The notes: generated by a model from the letters alone, not told the origin. DNA of 9,612 nt from an uncultured Bacteroidales bacterium (GCA_937907165.1 CALCUH010000213.1:1-9612); one strand, 5' to 3'; numbered from the stretch's first letter, positions 1 to 6,404 are shown. Numbers and translations are program-made.

Positions 1-46
1 AAAGAAATGATTTTTGTTATATTAGAGGTCAATTAATATTTACTAT

Positions 47-1930
47 ATGAAAAACATTGTGTTTAAAGCACTATGCGTGGGTTTGCTCCTCTCTCCGCAA
101 GTGATGGGGCAGACAGTAGTCGACGTGAAAGTCGACGCTAGTGCGGAGAAGAAAGCTGTTTCACCCTATATTTTCGGAAAGAATGGATGCGTTACCGATG
201 GTGCGGATCTCTCTTATATGCCTCCTATTGACGAAAAGGAATTTAAATTGATTAAGGAGGCTGGTTTGCATTTTACTCGTCAATCCGGCGGAAATAATTC
301 CACGAAATATAATTGGCGGGCTTGCCTTTCCAGCCATCCCGATTGGTACAATAATGTCTATGCCCACGACTGGAACGCTTCCGTCGTCAGACTCCAGGAG
401 AATGTGCCTGATGTGCAAGCGATGTTCTCTTTCCAGTTGACGGGTTATGTTGCGAGTACGGATGAATATAATTTTAATGATTATAAATACAATCGTTCCC
501 AGTGGTGGGAGGGCGTCGTTCAAAATCTTGCGGGTGGTGGTGCCGTCGGAAGTGGTGCCGAAGCGGAAACAGAGGGAGACTATCGTCTCTATCTGAAGGA
601 GTGGCCTGCCGATTCCACAACCGCAATTTTGGATTATTGGAAGAATGAACGTAAGTTCGATATGTCCAAACTGGTTTATTGGAGCATGGATAACGAGCCT
701 GAAATATGGTCTTCCACGCATGATGACCTTCCGCTTGAATTTACGGCTGACGAGTTCATCGAGAAGTATATCGCTGTGGCTAAAAAGGCGAGAGCTATGT
801 ATCCCGATATCAAGTTGTGCGGTCCTGTGACGGCTAATGAATGGCAGTGGTTCAAGTTTGGGGAGGAAACCTTGATGATTGATGGTCGCTATTACTGCTG
901 GTTGGAATATTTCATAAAACGTATCGCCGATGAGCAAAAGGCTTCCGGCGTCCGCTTGTTGGACGTTTTTGACATCCATTGGTATCCTAGCACTTCTTCC
1001 TATAGAAATCTCACCAATCTGTATCGTGTCTTCTTCGATAGAGACTATTATTGCTTGGAGGCAAACGGTTTGCGTACCATCAACGGCGGATGGGATTCTA
1101 TTGGAAAAGAGTATATTTTCGGACGTGTGAACGATTGGTTGGACGAGCATTTCGGCGAAGGACATGGTATCAAGTTGGCGCTGACTGAAACAGCCTTCAA
1201 AACCTCCGATCCGAATGTGACCGCGCTGACTTATGGCTCTTTCCTCGGTACTTTCATGGAGAATGGTGTCGAATTGTTCTCTCCTTGGGAGTGGAAGGTC
1301 GGTATGTGGGAAACCATGCATCTTTTTAGCCGCTATTCGAAGAATATTTGCGTCTCTTCCTCCTCTTCCGACGAAAATGTCTCCGCTTTCTCCACCGTAA
1401 ATGATGCGAATGATTCGTTGACGGTCATACTCCTGAACCGTTCTGAAAAAGAGAGTCTGACGGTGAATGTGAATGTGGATAACATAAATGTGGGCGATGG
1501 CGTCTATAAGAAATATCAGTTATACGATTTGCCGAATACGGAAACATTCGTCTCCCATGAGGAGAATGCCCTGAAAGTTGGATATGTGAAGGCTGAAAAT
1601 AATAAACTCTCTGTCACTTTGCCTGCGAAATCCATCACGGCCGTTGTTTTGAGCAATGAGGCTACGGGCATAAAGAATGTGAGGTGCCTCGCATCCGAAC
1701 GCTCTTACTTCGATCCGACCGACGGTTGTTTCCATCTCTCCAATGAGGAAGGACTCATCTCTTCTGTCGATGTCTACGATGTGATGGGACGTAAACTTAT
1801 CTTTTCCGATGGCGTTGAGGCTACGGATGATTTCCGTGTGGATTTCTCTGAACTCCCTTGCGGCGTCTATATGGTAGGCTTGAATATGGAGTCTGGTGCG
1901 GTGACGAAGAAGGTGATGGTTAGAAAGTGA
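47..1930 (+). CDS. Secreted GH44 endo-beta-1,4-glucanase/xyloglucanase with T9SS sorting domain
   Basis: A 627-residue exported glycoside hydrolase of family 44. Residues 1-21 form a signal peptide, with likely cleavage before Gln22. The catalytic TIM barrel spans about residues 36-430 and carries the family hallmarks in order: VSPYIFG (38-44), a GG-N-YNW stretch (81-90), GYVAST (133-138), MDNEPEIWSSTH (214-225), LLDVFDIHWYP (304-314), LALTET (377-382) and an SPWEWK strand (412-417). By family knowledge Glu217 of DNEP is the acid/base and Glu381 of LTET the nucleophile; their 164-residue spacing fits GH44. A beta-sandwich follows (about 440-536), then a type A T9SS C-terminal domain (about 541-627) with the VYDVMGRKL and LPCGVYMV patterns and a KKVMVRK end. 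GH44 enzymes cut beta-1,4-glucans such as CMC and xyloglucan with retention. The residue after the nucleophile is Thr, where characterised members usually have Tyr. No SusC/SusD neighbours are present. The exact substrate is unknown. Confidence 0.93.
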   Translation: MKNIVFKALCVGLLLSPQVMGQTVVDVKVDASAEKKAVSPYIFGKNGCVTDGADLSYMPPIDEKEFKLIKEAGLHFTRQSGGNNSTKYNWRACLSSHPDWYNNVYAHDWNASVVRLQENVPDVQAMFSFQLTGYVASTDEYNFNDYKYNRSQWWEGVVQNLAGGGAVGSGAEAETEGDYRLYLKEWPADSTTAILDYWKNERKFDMSKLVYWSMDNEPEIWSSTHDDLPLEFTADEFIEKYIAVAKKARAMYPDIKLCGPVTANEWQWFKFGEETLMIDGRYYCWLEYFIKRIADEQKASGVRLLDVFDIHWYPSTSSYRNLTNLYRVFFDRDYYCLEANGLRTINGGWDSIGKEYIFGRVNDWLDEHFGEGHGIKLALTETAFKTSDPNVTALTYGSFLGTFMENGVELFSPWEWKVGMWETMHLFSRYSKNICVSSSSSDENVSAFSTVNDANDSLTVILLNRSEKESLTVNVNVDNINVGDGVYKKYQLYDLPNTETFVSHEENALKVGYVKAENNKLSVTLPAKSITAVVLSNEATGIKNVRCLASERSYFDPTDGCFHLSNEEGLISSVDVYDVMGRKLIFSDGVEATDDFRVDFSELPCGVYMVGLNMESGAVTKKVMVRK

Positions 1931-2049
1931 AGCATGTCATATAATGGAATGAGTGTGAAATAAAACCCAATGGGGAATCAAGACATATCTTTTTTTTATG
2001 TTTTTTCCCATGCTCTTATAGAATTCCTCCCTGACGAAGGAAACCTTGG

Positions 2050-2103
2050 TAACGAGAAGAAGCGGCGCCCCCATCGAAATACGGGCGCCGCTTCTTCTCG
2101 TTA
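2050..2103. terminator. Perfect 21-bp GC-rich hairpin between convergent transcripts
   Basis: Bases 2050-2070 are the exact reverse complement of 2083-2103, around a 12-base loop (2071-2082). The inner arm is very GC-rich (ggcgccc/gggcgcc) and the outer arm is purine/pyrimidine-biased. It lies 3' of the GH44 gene on the plus strand and 3' of the tRNA unit on the minus strand, where a bidirectional transcription barrier or mRNA 3'-end stabiliser would sit. Neither side has a proper U-tract, so a classical intrinsic terminator is not proven. It could also be a copy of a dispersed genomic hairpin repeat. Confidence 0.6.
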
Positions 2104-2130
2104 AATTCTCCGAGTGGTTAGTAAATGGAC

Positions 2131-2157
2131 AAAAAAAGGAACAATCTCTTGTTCCTT
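2131..2157 (-). terminator. Intrinsic terminator of the SRP RNA/tRNA-Thr unit
   Basis: Read on the minus strand, a hairpin with stem GGAACAA/TTGTTCC (2155-2149 with 2144-2138, extendable by two A-T pairs) and loop GAGA is followed by an uninterrupted run of seven T (2137-2131). This is a textbook Rho-independent terminator. It lies about 20 bases beyond the encoded CCA end of the tRNA, so it most simply ends that transcript. Confidence 0.85.
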
Positions 2158-2177
2158 CGTCTTTTCGCTCCTTATTT

Positions 2178-2254
2178 TGGAGCCTCTTGTCGGATTCGAA
2201 CCAACGACCCCGAGATTACAAATCACGTGCTCTGGCCAACTGAGCTAAAGAGGC
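2178..2254 (-). tRNA. tRNA-Thr (anticodon TGT)
   Basis: The minus strand folds as a full cloverleaf. The seven-pair acceptor stem GCCTCTT/AAGAGGC uses 2254-2248 with 2188-2182. The D arm has GCTC/GAGC, the anticodon loop TTTGTAA is at 2222-2216, and the T arm GTTGG-TTCGAAT-CCGAC is at 2205-2189. Position 3-5 of the anticodon loop is TGT (2220-2218), which reads ACA threonine codons. The anticodon stem contains one T-T mismatch. The discriminator is T (2181), and the 3' CCA is encoded (2180-2178). The 5' end is one base from the SRP RNA 3' end, and a terminator follows. Confidence 0.95.
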
Positions 2255-2255
2255 A

Positions 2256-2356
2256 GGTGGGCAAGCTACCTACATCGCACCGCTCAACCAACTTTCCTTG
2301 CTGCGGTCAAGCCCTGGGGACTTAGAAGGGAGCTGGTCGTGTAGGACTTACCCACC
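2256..2356 (-). ncRNA. ffs: Small bacterial signal recognition particle RNA (4.5S-like)
   Basis: A 101-base rod-like RNA on the minus strand. The ends pair as GGTGGGTAAG with CTTGCCCACC (10 pairs, one G-U). Further stems are CCTACA/TGTAGG, ACCAGCT/AGTTGGT and CCTT/AAGG. The tip carries the SRP helix 8 signature that binds the Ffh M domain: CAGG (2316-2313) opposite GCAGCAAGG (2304-2296). This order and spacing match the small SRP RNA. The apical loop looks like a hexaloop, TTGACC, closed by GC/GC, not the GGAA tetraloop of E. coli. With Ffh and FtsY the RNA directs membrane and secreted proteins to the translocon. It lies directly upstream of tRNA-Thr. The identification rests on fold and motif, without a covariance search. 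Confidence 0.85.
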
Positions 2357-2357
2357 G

Positions 2358-2387
2358 CGAAAGTAGACATTTTTTTTATAAACCAAA
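2358..2387 (-). promoter_or_regulatory. Candidate promoter for the SRP RNA/tRNA-Thr unit
   Basis: On the minus strand a TTTG (2387-2384) is followed after 18 bases by TACTTTCG (2365-2358). This resembles the Bacteroides primary-sigma promoter (TTTG near -33, TAnnTTTG near -7) with one change in the -7 box. Transcription would begin at or just before the first base of the SRP RNA (2356), which fits a stable RNA with little or no 5' leader. Confidence 0.6.
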
Positions 2388-2441
2388 GCCTTTTGGGGTA
2401 ATTATTTTACTGAAAAATTACGGTATGGAGCGAAAAATAAG

Positions 2442-2449
2442 TATTTTTG
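2442..2449 (+). promoter_or_regulatory. Candidate -7 box upstream of the DUF4199 gene
   Basis: TATTTTTG exactly fits the Bacteroidota TAnnTTTG -7 element and lies 17 bases before the ATG at 2467. No good TTTG stands at the expected -33 distance, and the region is AT-rich, so a chance match is possible. If real, the mRNA leader would be only about 10-15 bases long. Confidence 0.35.
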
Positions 2450-2466
2450 CGGAAAAATGATAAATA

Positions 2467-2985
2467 ATGGATACGAAAGAAAACAATATCTTCACATATT
2501 CGATGAAGGGAGGGCTCATTTTGGGCGCGATTCTGAGCATATGCATGTGCTTGCTTTTGAAGTTTCCCGCCACCGGAATGTTTATGGTGTTGGTTATCTT
2601 CATCGCCTTTTTCAAGTGCGTATCCTATTATATGATGGCATATGATGTCGAGGTTTGGAACTATGAGGCCAGATTAGGACGGCTTGTCTCGGTGGGCACA
2701 TATCTTTCCTTCTTCGCTTCGTTGATAGCGGCGGCTGTGCTCTACATCTATCTCAGATGGTTGGACCCTTCTACGTTCGAATCGATAGTGCAGACCTATG
2801 TCAAATTGGGAGAACAGATGGAGACGCAGGGTGCGCAGCAATCTATGGTGGAACAACTTAAATATGTCAGACCGGTAGATATGGCTTTTTCTTCCGTATG
2901 GACTTTCTCCTTAATGGGAGCGGTAGTCTCCTTGGTGGAAGCACTCTTCTGGCGTAACAAAAGAAATAAAATTAAAAAAAATTAG
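2467..2985 (+). CDS. DUF4199-family four-helix membrane protein
   Basis: A 172-residue integral membrane protein that resembles DUF4199, a family of unknown function found mainly in Bacteroidota. Hydrophobic segments at about residues 14-32, 36-56, 76-97 and 138-161 predict four membrane helices. Between the third and fourth is a polar stretch rich in Gln and Glu (about 100-135), and the C-terminal tail is basic (RNKRNKIKK). The ATG at 2467 is preferred over the ATG at 2457, which opens a different, short frame. The stop is only 3 bases before the next gene, a polyprenyl-phosphate-type GT2 enzyme, so the two are almost certainly co-transcribed. Size and helix number recall GtrA-type lipid-linked sugar flippases beside GtrB enzymes, but I see no sequence homology to GtrA, so this is inference. 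Confidence 0.82.
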   Translation: MDTKENNIFTYSMKGGLILGAILSICMCLLLKFPATGMFMVLVIFIAFFKCVSYYMMAYDVEVWNYEARLGRLVSVGTYLSFFASLIAAAVLYIYLRWLDPSTFESIVQTYVKLGEQMETQGAQQSMVEQLKYVRPVDMAFSSVWTFSLMGAVVSLVEALFWRNKRNKIKKN

Positions 2986-2988
2986 AAT

Positions 2989-3948
2989 ATGGACATATCG
3001 GTTATCGTCCCTTTGTATAACGAGGAAGAATCTCTTCCCGAACTCTTCGCATGGATCAAGCGTGTGATGGAGGCTAATAATTTTTCCTACGAGGTCATTT
3101 TCGTGAATGACGGAAGCACGGACAATTCTTGGAATGTCATCGAGTCTTTGTCGAAGGAGTCTTCGGAGGTGAAGGGAATCAAGTTCCGCAGAAACTATGG
3201 TAAGTCCGCCGCACTCTATTGCGGGTTCGACCGCGCGCAAGGCGAGGTGGTCATTACCATGGACGCTGATTTGCAGGATAGTCCGGACGAAATACCAGAG
3301 TTGTATCGTATGATTAAAGAGGATGGGTATGATTTGGTTTCCGGTTGGAAGAAGAAAAGATATGATTCGAAACTGGCAAAAAATCTCCCGTCCAAATTGT
3401 TTAACGCCACGACCCGTATGATTTCGGGCATCAAGTTGCATGATTTCAATTGCGGTTTGAAGGCATACCGCCACAATGTGGTGAAGAGCATCGAAGTCTA
3501 TGGAGAAATGCACCGCTATATTCCATATTTGGCCAAGAACGCAGGCTTCAAGAAGATAGGGGAGAAGGTGGTTATTCATCAGGCAAGAAAATATGGTACT
3601 ACTAAATTCGGACTCAACCGTTTTGTGAACGGATATCTTGATTTGCTCTCTTTGTGGTTCCTCTCCACTTTCGGAAAGAAACCTATGCACTTCTTCGGCG
3701 TCGTAGGCTCTCTGATGTTCTTCATCGGTTTCGTGGCCGTTTGCGTTGTCGGAGGAATCAAACTCTCCCATATTATGGACGGTACGAGCGCTCCGTTGGT
3801 GACGGATAGCCCATATTTTTATATCGCTTTGATCATGATGGTCATCGGTACGCAACTCTTCCTGTCTGGCTTCTTGGGTGAGATGATCGCTCGCACTTCA
3901 CCGAACAGAAACGATTATAAATTGGAAACCACTATTCATTTAGATTGA
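2989..3948 (+). CDS. GT2 family glycosyltransferase, polyprenyl-phosphate sugar transferase type
   Basis: A 319-residue inner-membrane enzyme of the DPM1/GtrB/ArnC-like branch of GT2. The N-terminal GT-A domain begins at once with ISVIVPLYNEEESL (3-16), then has VNDGSTD (39-45), RNYGKSAAL (68-76) and the metal/nucleotide motif MDADLQD (91-97). Lower conserved blocks are DFNCGLKAYR (152-161), HRYIPYLA (175-182) and RKYGTTKFG (200-208). Two C-terminal membrane helices lie at about 233-256 and 276-298. Such enzymes move a sugar from a nucleotide donor to undecaprenyl or dolichyl phosphate on the cytoplasmic face; donor and final glycan are not visible here. The gene is 3 bases after the DUF4199 gene and 7 bases before the next. 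In Bacteroidota, glycans for O-glycosylation, LPS modification or capsule could use such a donor; which applies is unknown. Confidence 0.92.
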   Translation: MDISVIVPLYNEEESLPELFAWIKRVMEANNFSYEVIFVNDGSTDNSWNVIESLSKESSEVKGIKFRRNYGKSAALYCGFDRAQGEVVITMDADLQDSPDEIPELYRMIKEDGYDLVSGWKKKRYDSKLAKNLPSKLFNATTRMISGIKLHDFNCGLKAYRHNVVKSIEVYGEMHRYIPYLAKNAGFKKIGEKVVIHQARKYGTTKFGLNRFVNGYLDLLSLWFLSTFGKKPMHFFGVVGSLMFFIGFVAVCVVGGIKLSHIMDGTSAPLVTDSPYFYIALIMMVIGTQLFLSGFLGEMIARTSPNRNDYKLETTIHLD

Positions 3949-3955
3949 TTAGATT

Positions 3956-4480
3956 ATGATAGCTTTTTTGATAGAGATAGCGAAAATAACCATTCCGGGT
4001 GTATTGGTCTTGTTGGCTGCTTATTATGTGATGCGTGATTTGCTCCGTAACGCGGAGCGTAACCGCTTTTACGATTTGAAGAAGGAGACGGCGAAAACCC
4101 TCACACCTATCAAATTGACGGCTTACGAACGTATCGCCTTGTTGCTCGAACGTATGAAGCCGGAGTCTTTGCTGGTGAGAACCCAAGTGCCTAATATGAA
4201 CGTGCATGAACTTCATCTTGCTTTGTTGAGTACAATCCGTGAGGAGTTCGAACACAATGTGACGCAACAGATTTATGTGAGCGCCGATGTGTGGCTTCTG
4301 ACGAAGAATGCCAAGGAGAGCTTACTCCAATTGGTGAATTCCACCGCTTCGGAGATGCCCGACGAGCTGCCTGCGATCGAACTCTCTAAGATGATTATCG
4401 AACGATATGGCGCAGTTCAGGAGACTCCGATCGACATGGCGCTGAACGCATTGAAGAATGAGGTGAAATCTTTCAGATGA
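3956..4480 (+). CDS. Membrane-anchored conserved Bacteroidota protein (DUF7935-like)
   Basis: A 174-residue protein with one N-terminal membrane helix (about 5-26) followed by a basic stretch (RDLLRNAERNRFYDLKK) and a mostly helical soluble domain, which should face the cytoplasm. Conserved-looking features are LTAYERIALLLERMKPESLL (54-73), a TQVPNMNVHELHLALLSTIR-type block (77-95), EFEHNVTQQIYVS (97-109) and a short helical C-terminus. I assign it from memory to the uncharacterised DUF7935 group of Bacteroidota. It has no catalytic motif I recognise. It starts 7 bases after the GT2 stop and ends 10 bases before the nitroreductase, so it sits inside the operon. Its role is unknown. Confidence 0.75.
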   Translation: MIAFLIEIAKITIPGVLVLLAAYYVMRDLLRNAERNRFYDLKKETAKTLTPIKLTAYERIALLLERMKPESLLVRTQVPNMNVHELHLALLSTIREEFEHNVTQQIYVSADVWLLTKNAKESLLQLVNSTASEMPDELPAIELSKMIIERYGAVQETPIDMALNALKNEVKSFR

Positions 4481-4490
4481 TTTTTGGCGT

Positions 4491-5000
4491 ATGAATTTTT
4501 TGGAATTGTCTGAAACCCGTTATTCGGTACGTAGTTACTTGCCCAAATCCGTGCCGGAGGATATGCTCGAGTTTGTGCTCAAGTCCGCTTTGATGGCTCC
4601 GTCCGCAGTAAATAGGCAGCCATGGAAATTCTTTGTCGTATGCGGCGAAGCGATGAAGTGCCAGTTGAGACAGTGCTACGATAGAGAATGGTTCAAAACC
4701 GCTCCCGCCTATATAGTCGTGTGTGGTGATCACTCCACTTCTTGGAAACGTCCCGCCGACGGAAAGGACCATTGCGACATCGATGTGGCGATTGCCGCTG
4801 AACATGTCGCGTTAGCTGCCGCATCATTAGGTTTGGGCACTTGTTGGGTGTGTAACTTCGATACACTCTCTTGCAGACGTATCCTCGGATTGCATGACTC
4901 GTGTGAGCCTGTCGTCATCATTCCTATCGGTTATCCAGCCGAACTTCCTATCCCAAATAAGAATAGAAAGGATTTGTCGGAAATAGTATCGTATTTATGA
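4491..5000 (+). CDS. Small nitroreductase-family FMN-dependent oxidoreductase
   Basis: A 169-residue nitroreductase-fold protein, short for the family. The N-terminal FMN phosphate-binding signature is present as RYSVRSY (10-16), followed by the APSAVNRQPWKFFVV block (36-50). The central helix DVAIAAEHVALAAASLGLGT (98-117), with CWVCNF after it, and the C-terminal PIGYPAELP stretch (145-153) complete the pattern. Such proteins are homodimers that bind FMN and use NAD(P)H to reduce nitroaromatics, quinones or unknown physiological substrates; specificity cannot be read from sequence. It is rich in cysteine for a cytoplasmic protein (eight Cys). The last four bases overlap the start of the next gene (ATGA), which suggests translational coupling. 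Confidence 0.9.
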   Translation: MNFLELSETRYSVRSYLPKSVPEDMLEFVLKSALMAPSAVNRQPWKFFVVCGEAMKCQLRQCYDREWFKTAPAYIVVCGDHSTSWKRPADGKDHCDIDVAIAAEHVALAAASLGLGTCWVCNFDTLSCRRILGLHDSCEPVVIIPIGYPAELPIPNKNRKDLSEIVSYL

Positions 5001-5662
5001 AAAAAGAGAAAAAAAATATTTTCATGCGTCTGGTGTGGATGTCGCTTTTACCGCTATGGCTTTTCTCGTCTTGCAGGAATAACCATTGCGATGAATTGAT
5101 GTATGCACCTATGAATGTATTGTTCTATTCGGAAGTGGACACATCTCTGGCGGCGCAACCAATGTCTCTGATTATTCGGGGTGTTGGAACCGATTCTGTG
5201 ATTGACGCTACTTGGAAAACATCAGTGGAACTGCTCCTTGACAATAAGAAAGAGCGATGTGCGTTCGCTTTTGCGATTGTCACGCCACATGCCGATGTGG
5301 ACACACTCTTTTTTTCGGGAGACCAATGCAGGATTTCAGGAGCAGGGGTCGATGAGGTTTATACTTCGTTCGAAGAGAAAAATGGATCCTACTTCTTCGA
5401 CGGCATGAAAACATACCGTATGTTGGGAGCTGCTATTTCCGATACATCATACCTCTCATTGAGACCTGACTTCGATACGCTGGTGTTCGAGTATGATAAT
5501 ATGATTGATTTCGTCTCCGCCGAGTGCGGGTGTGTCACCACCCATCATCTGAAAAATGTGAATTTTGTCCACAACGGTATCGGTTCGGTCACTGTCGTGG
5601 ATTCCACCGTAACAAATTTGAGCGATGCTAAGAACGTCAAAGTATATTTGGAGAATTATTAG
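4997..5662 (+). CDS. Putative lipoprotein, DUF6452-like
   Basis: A 221-residue exported protein. The basic start (MKKEKK) and hydrophobic helix end in LFSSC (22-26), a plausible lipobox that would make Cys26 the lipidated N-terminus. The remainder is predicted to be beta-rich. The C-terminal half contains SYLSLRPDFDTLVFEYDN (151-168) followed by FVSAECGCVTTHHLKNV (172-188), which resembles the conserved FVSxECG signature of the Bacteroidota DUF6452 family. Function is unknown. The start overlaps the nitroreductase stop by 4 bases, and its own 3' end overlaps the next gene by 38 bases. DUF6452 and DUF6048 genes are, from memory, commonly adjacent in Bacteroidales, which supports both calls. 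An outer-membrane or periplasmic location is inferred from the signal. Confidence 0.75.
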   Translation: MKKEKKNIFMRLVWMSLLPLWLFSSCRNNHCDELMYAPMNVLFYSEVDTSLAAQPMSLIIRGVGTDSVIDATWKTSVELLLDNKKERCAFAFAIVTPHADVDTLFFSGDQCRISGAGVDEVYTSFEEKNGSYFFDGMKTYRMLGAAISDTSYLSLRPDFDTLVFEYDNMIDFVSAECGCVTTHHLKNVNFVHNGIGSVTVVDSTVTNLSDAKNVKVYLENY

Positions 5663-6404
5663 TCTTTCTCTATCCATCTTTTTCTGTGCTCCTGTCTCGT
5701 CGGCTGATCGGGGAAACGGTAAAAAAGAGGAGGAGAAACCTCAAGCCGTTGTCTATGGACTTTATGCAGACTTGGATGTGATGGATCCTATTATTCATCT
5801 CTTTAATGATGACCGTAATGGGTTGGACGCCAGTCTGGAATTGGACTTGTTCCACCGCATCTATCCTTCCTTTGTGGCTGGTTTCCAAAAATATGATGCG
5901 AGCGATAAATACGATTACCCTGTCCCGTCCGACAAAATTCATTATGAAGTGTCCGGAATGTATTACAAGGCTGGTGTCTCTTTTAATGTATGGAAGAAAA
6001 ACTATTTTAAAAAGATTAATCCGATTTCTTATGTCGGGGTGAATTTCGCATGGTCTAGACGATTCTCTTCTAAACTGGATGGCTATCCTATTCCAAACGC
6101 ATATTGGGATGACGCCGACTCTGAAATGGATTATTTTTCCTATGATAGAAAGAACGATGCGATTTGGATGGAGATCTTTGTCGGAATGAAAGCTCCGGTG
6201 TTCAAACAATTTTGTTTGGGCGCAGAGGTGATGTATAAACCGATTCTACGCATAGATGCGGAGTGTGGAAACGGATACGAAGTCCATCATTCTTACGCTC
6301 CAGGTTATGGCAGTAAAGTCAATAACAAGTGGGGATTCCGTTATGTGCTCAGCTATTATTTCTCCTTTTTTGGCAAGCAACCTTCTGATGTGGATGAATA
6401 TTAG
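5625..6404 (+). CDS. Exported beta-barrel-like protein, DUF6048-like
   Basis: A 259-residue protein with an N-terminal signal peptide (about 1-27, cleavage near SSA-D). The mature part is rich in aromatic residues and alternating strands: GLYADLDVMDP (45-55), LELDLFHRIYPSFVAGFQKY (71-90), YYKAGVSFNV (113-122), SYVGVNFAWSRRF (135-147) and WMEIFVGMKAPV (181-192), ending in WGFRYVLSYYFSFFG (236-250). This is typical of Bacteroidota outer-membrane beta-barrel or lipid-associated proteins, and it matches the general pattern of DUF6048. The start at 5625 lies inside the preceding gene, but the next in-frame Met (residue 53) would lose the signal peptide, so 5625 is preferred. It is the last gene of the run; a strong terminator follows at 6431. 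Confidence 0.75.
   Translation: MLRTSKYIWRIISLSLSIFFCAPVSSADRGNGKKEEEKPQAVVYGLYADLDVMDPIIHLFNDDRNGLDASLELDLFHRIYPSFVAGFQKYDASDKYDYPVPSDKIHYEVSGMYYKAGVSFNVWKKNYFKKINPISYVGVNFAWSRRFSSKLDGYPIPNAYWDDADSEMDYFSYDRKNDAIWMEIFVGMKAPVFKQFCLGAEVMYKPILRIDAECGNGYEVHHSYAPGYGSKVNNKWGFRYVLSYYFSFFGKQPSDVDEY

Noticed and set aside
13..43. A TTTG and AT-rich box before the GH44 gene as promoter
   Set aside because: No TAnnTTTG stands at the right spacing, and the start would fall almost on the ATG; the true promoter may lie before the window.
161..1321. A 386-codon open frame on the minus strand within the GH44 gene
   Set aside because: It is antisense to a clear GH44 catalytic domain, its product has no recognisable motif, and long antisense frames arise from codon bias in the sense gene.
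1960..2010. A possible intrinsic terminator for the GH44 gene near two T-runs (about 1989-2006)
   Set aside because: Only very short or AT-only stems precede the T-runs, so it does not make a convincing terminator.
2178..2210. The tRNA-Thr 3' end as an integration site (attB) for a mobile element
   Set aside because: No second copy of the tRNA 3' end, integrase or mobile-element gene is visible in the window.
2046..2325. Short plus-strand open frames in the intergenic region
   Set aside because: They run through the hairpin, the tRNA and the SRP RNA, which explain the sequence better.
2911..3855. A 314-codon open frame on the minus strand across the glycosyltransferase
   Set aside because: It is fully antisense to the conserved GT2 gene, rich in His/Arg low-complexity sequence, with no family resemblance.
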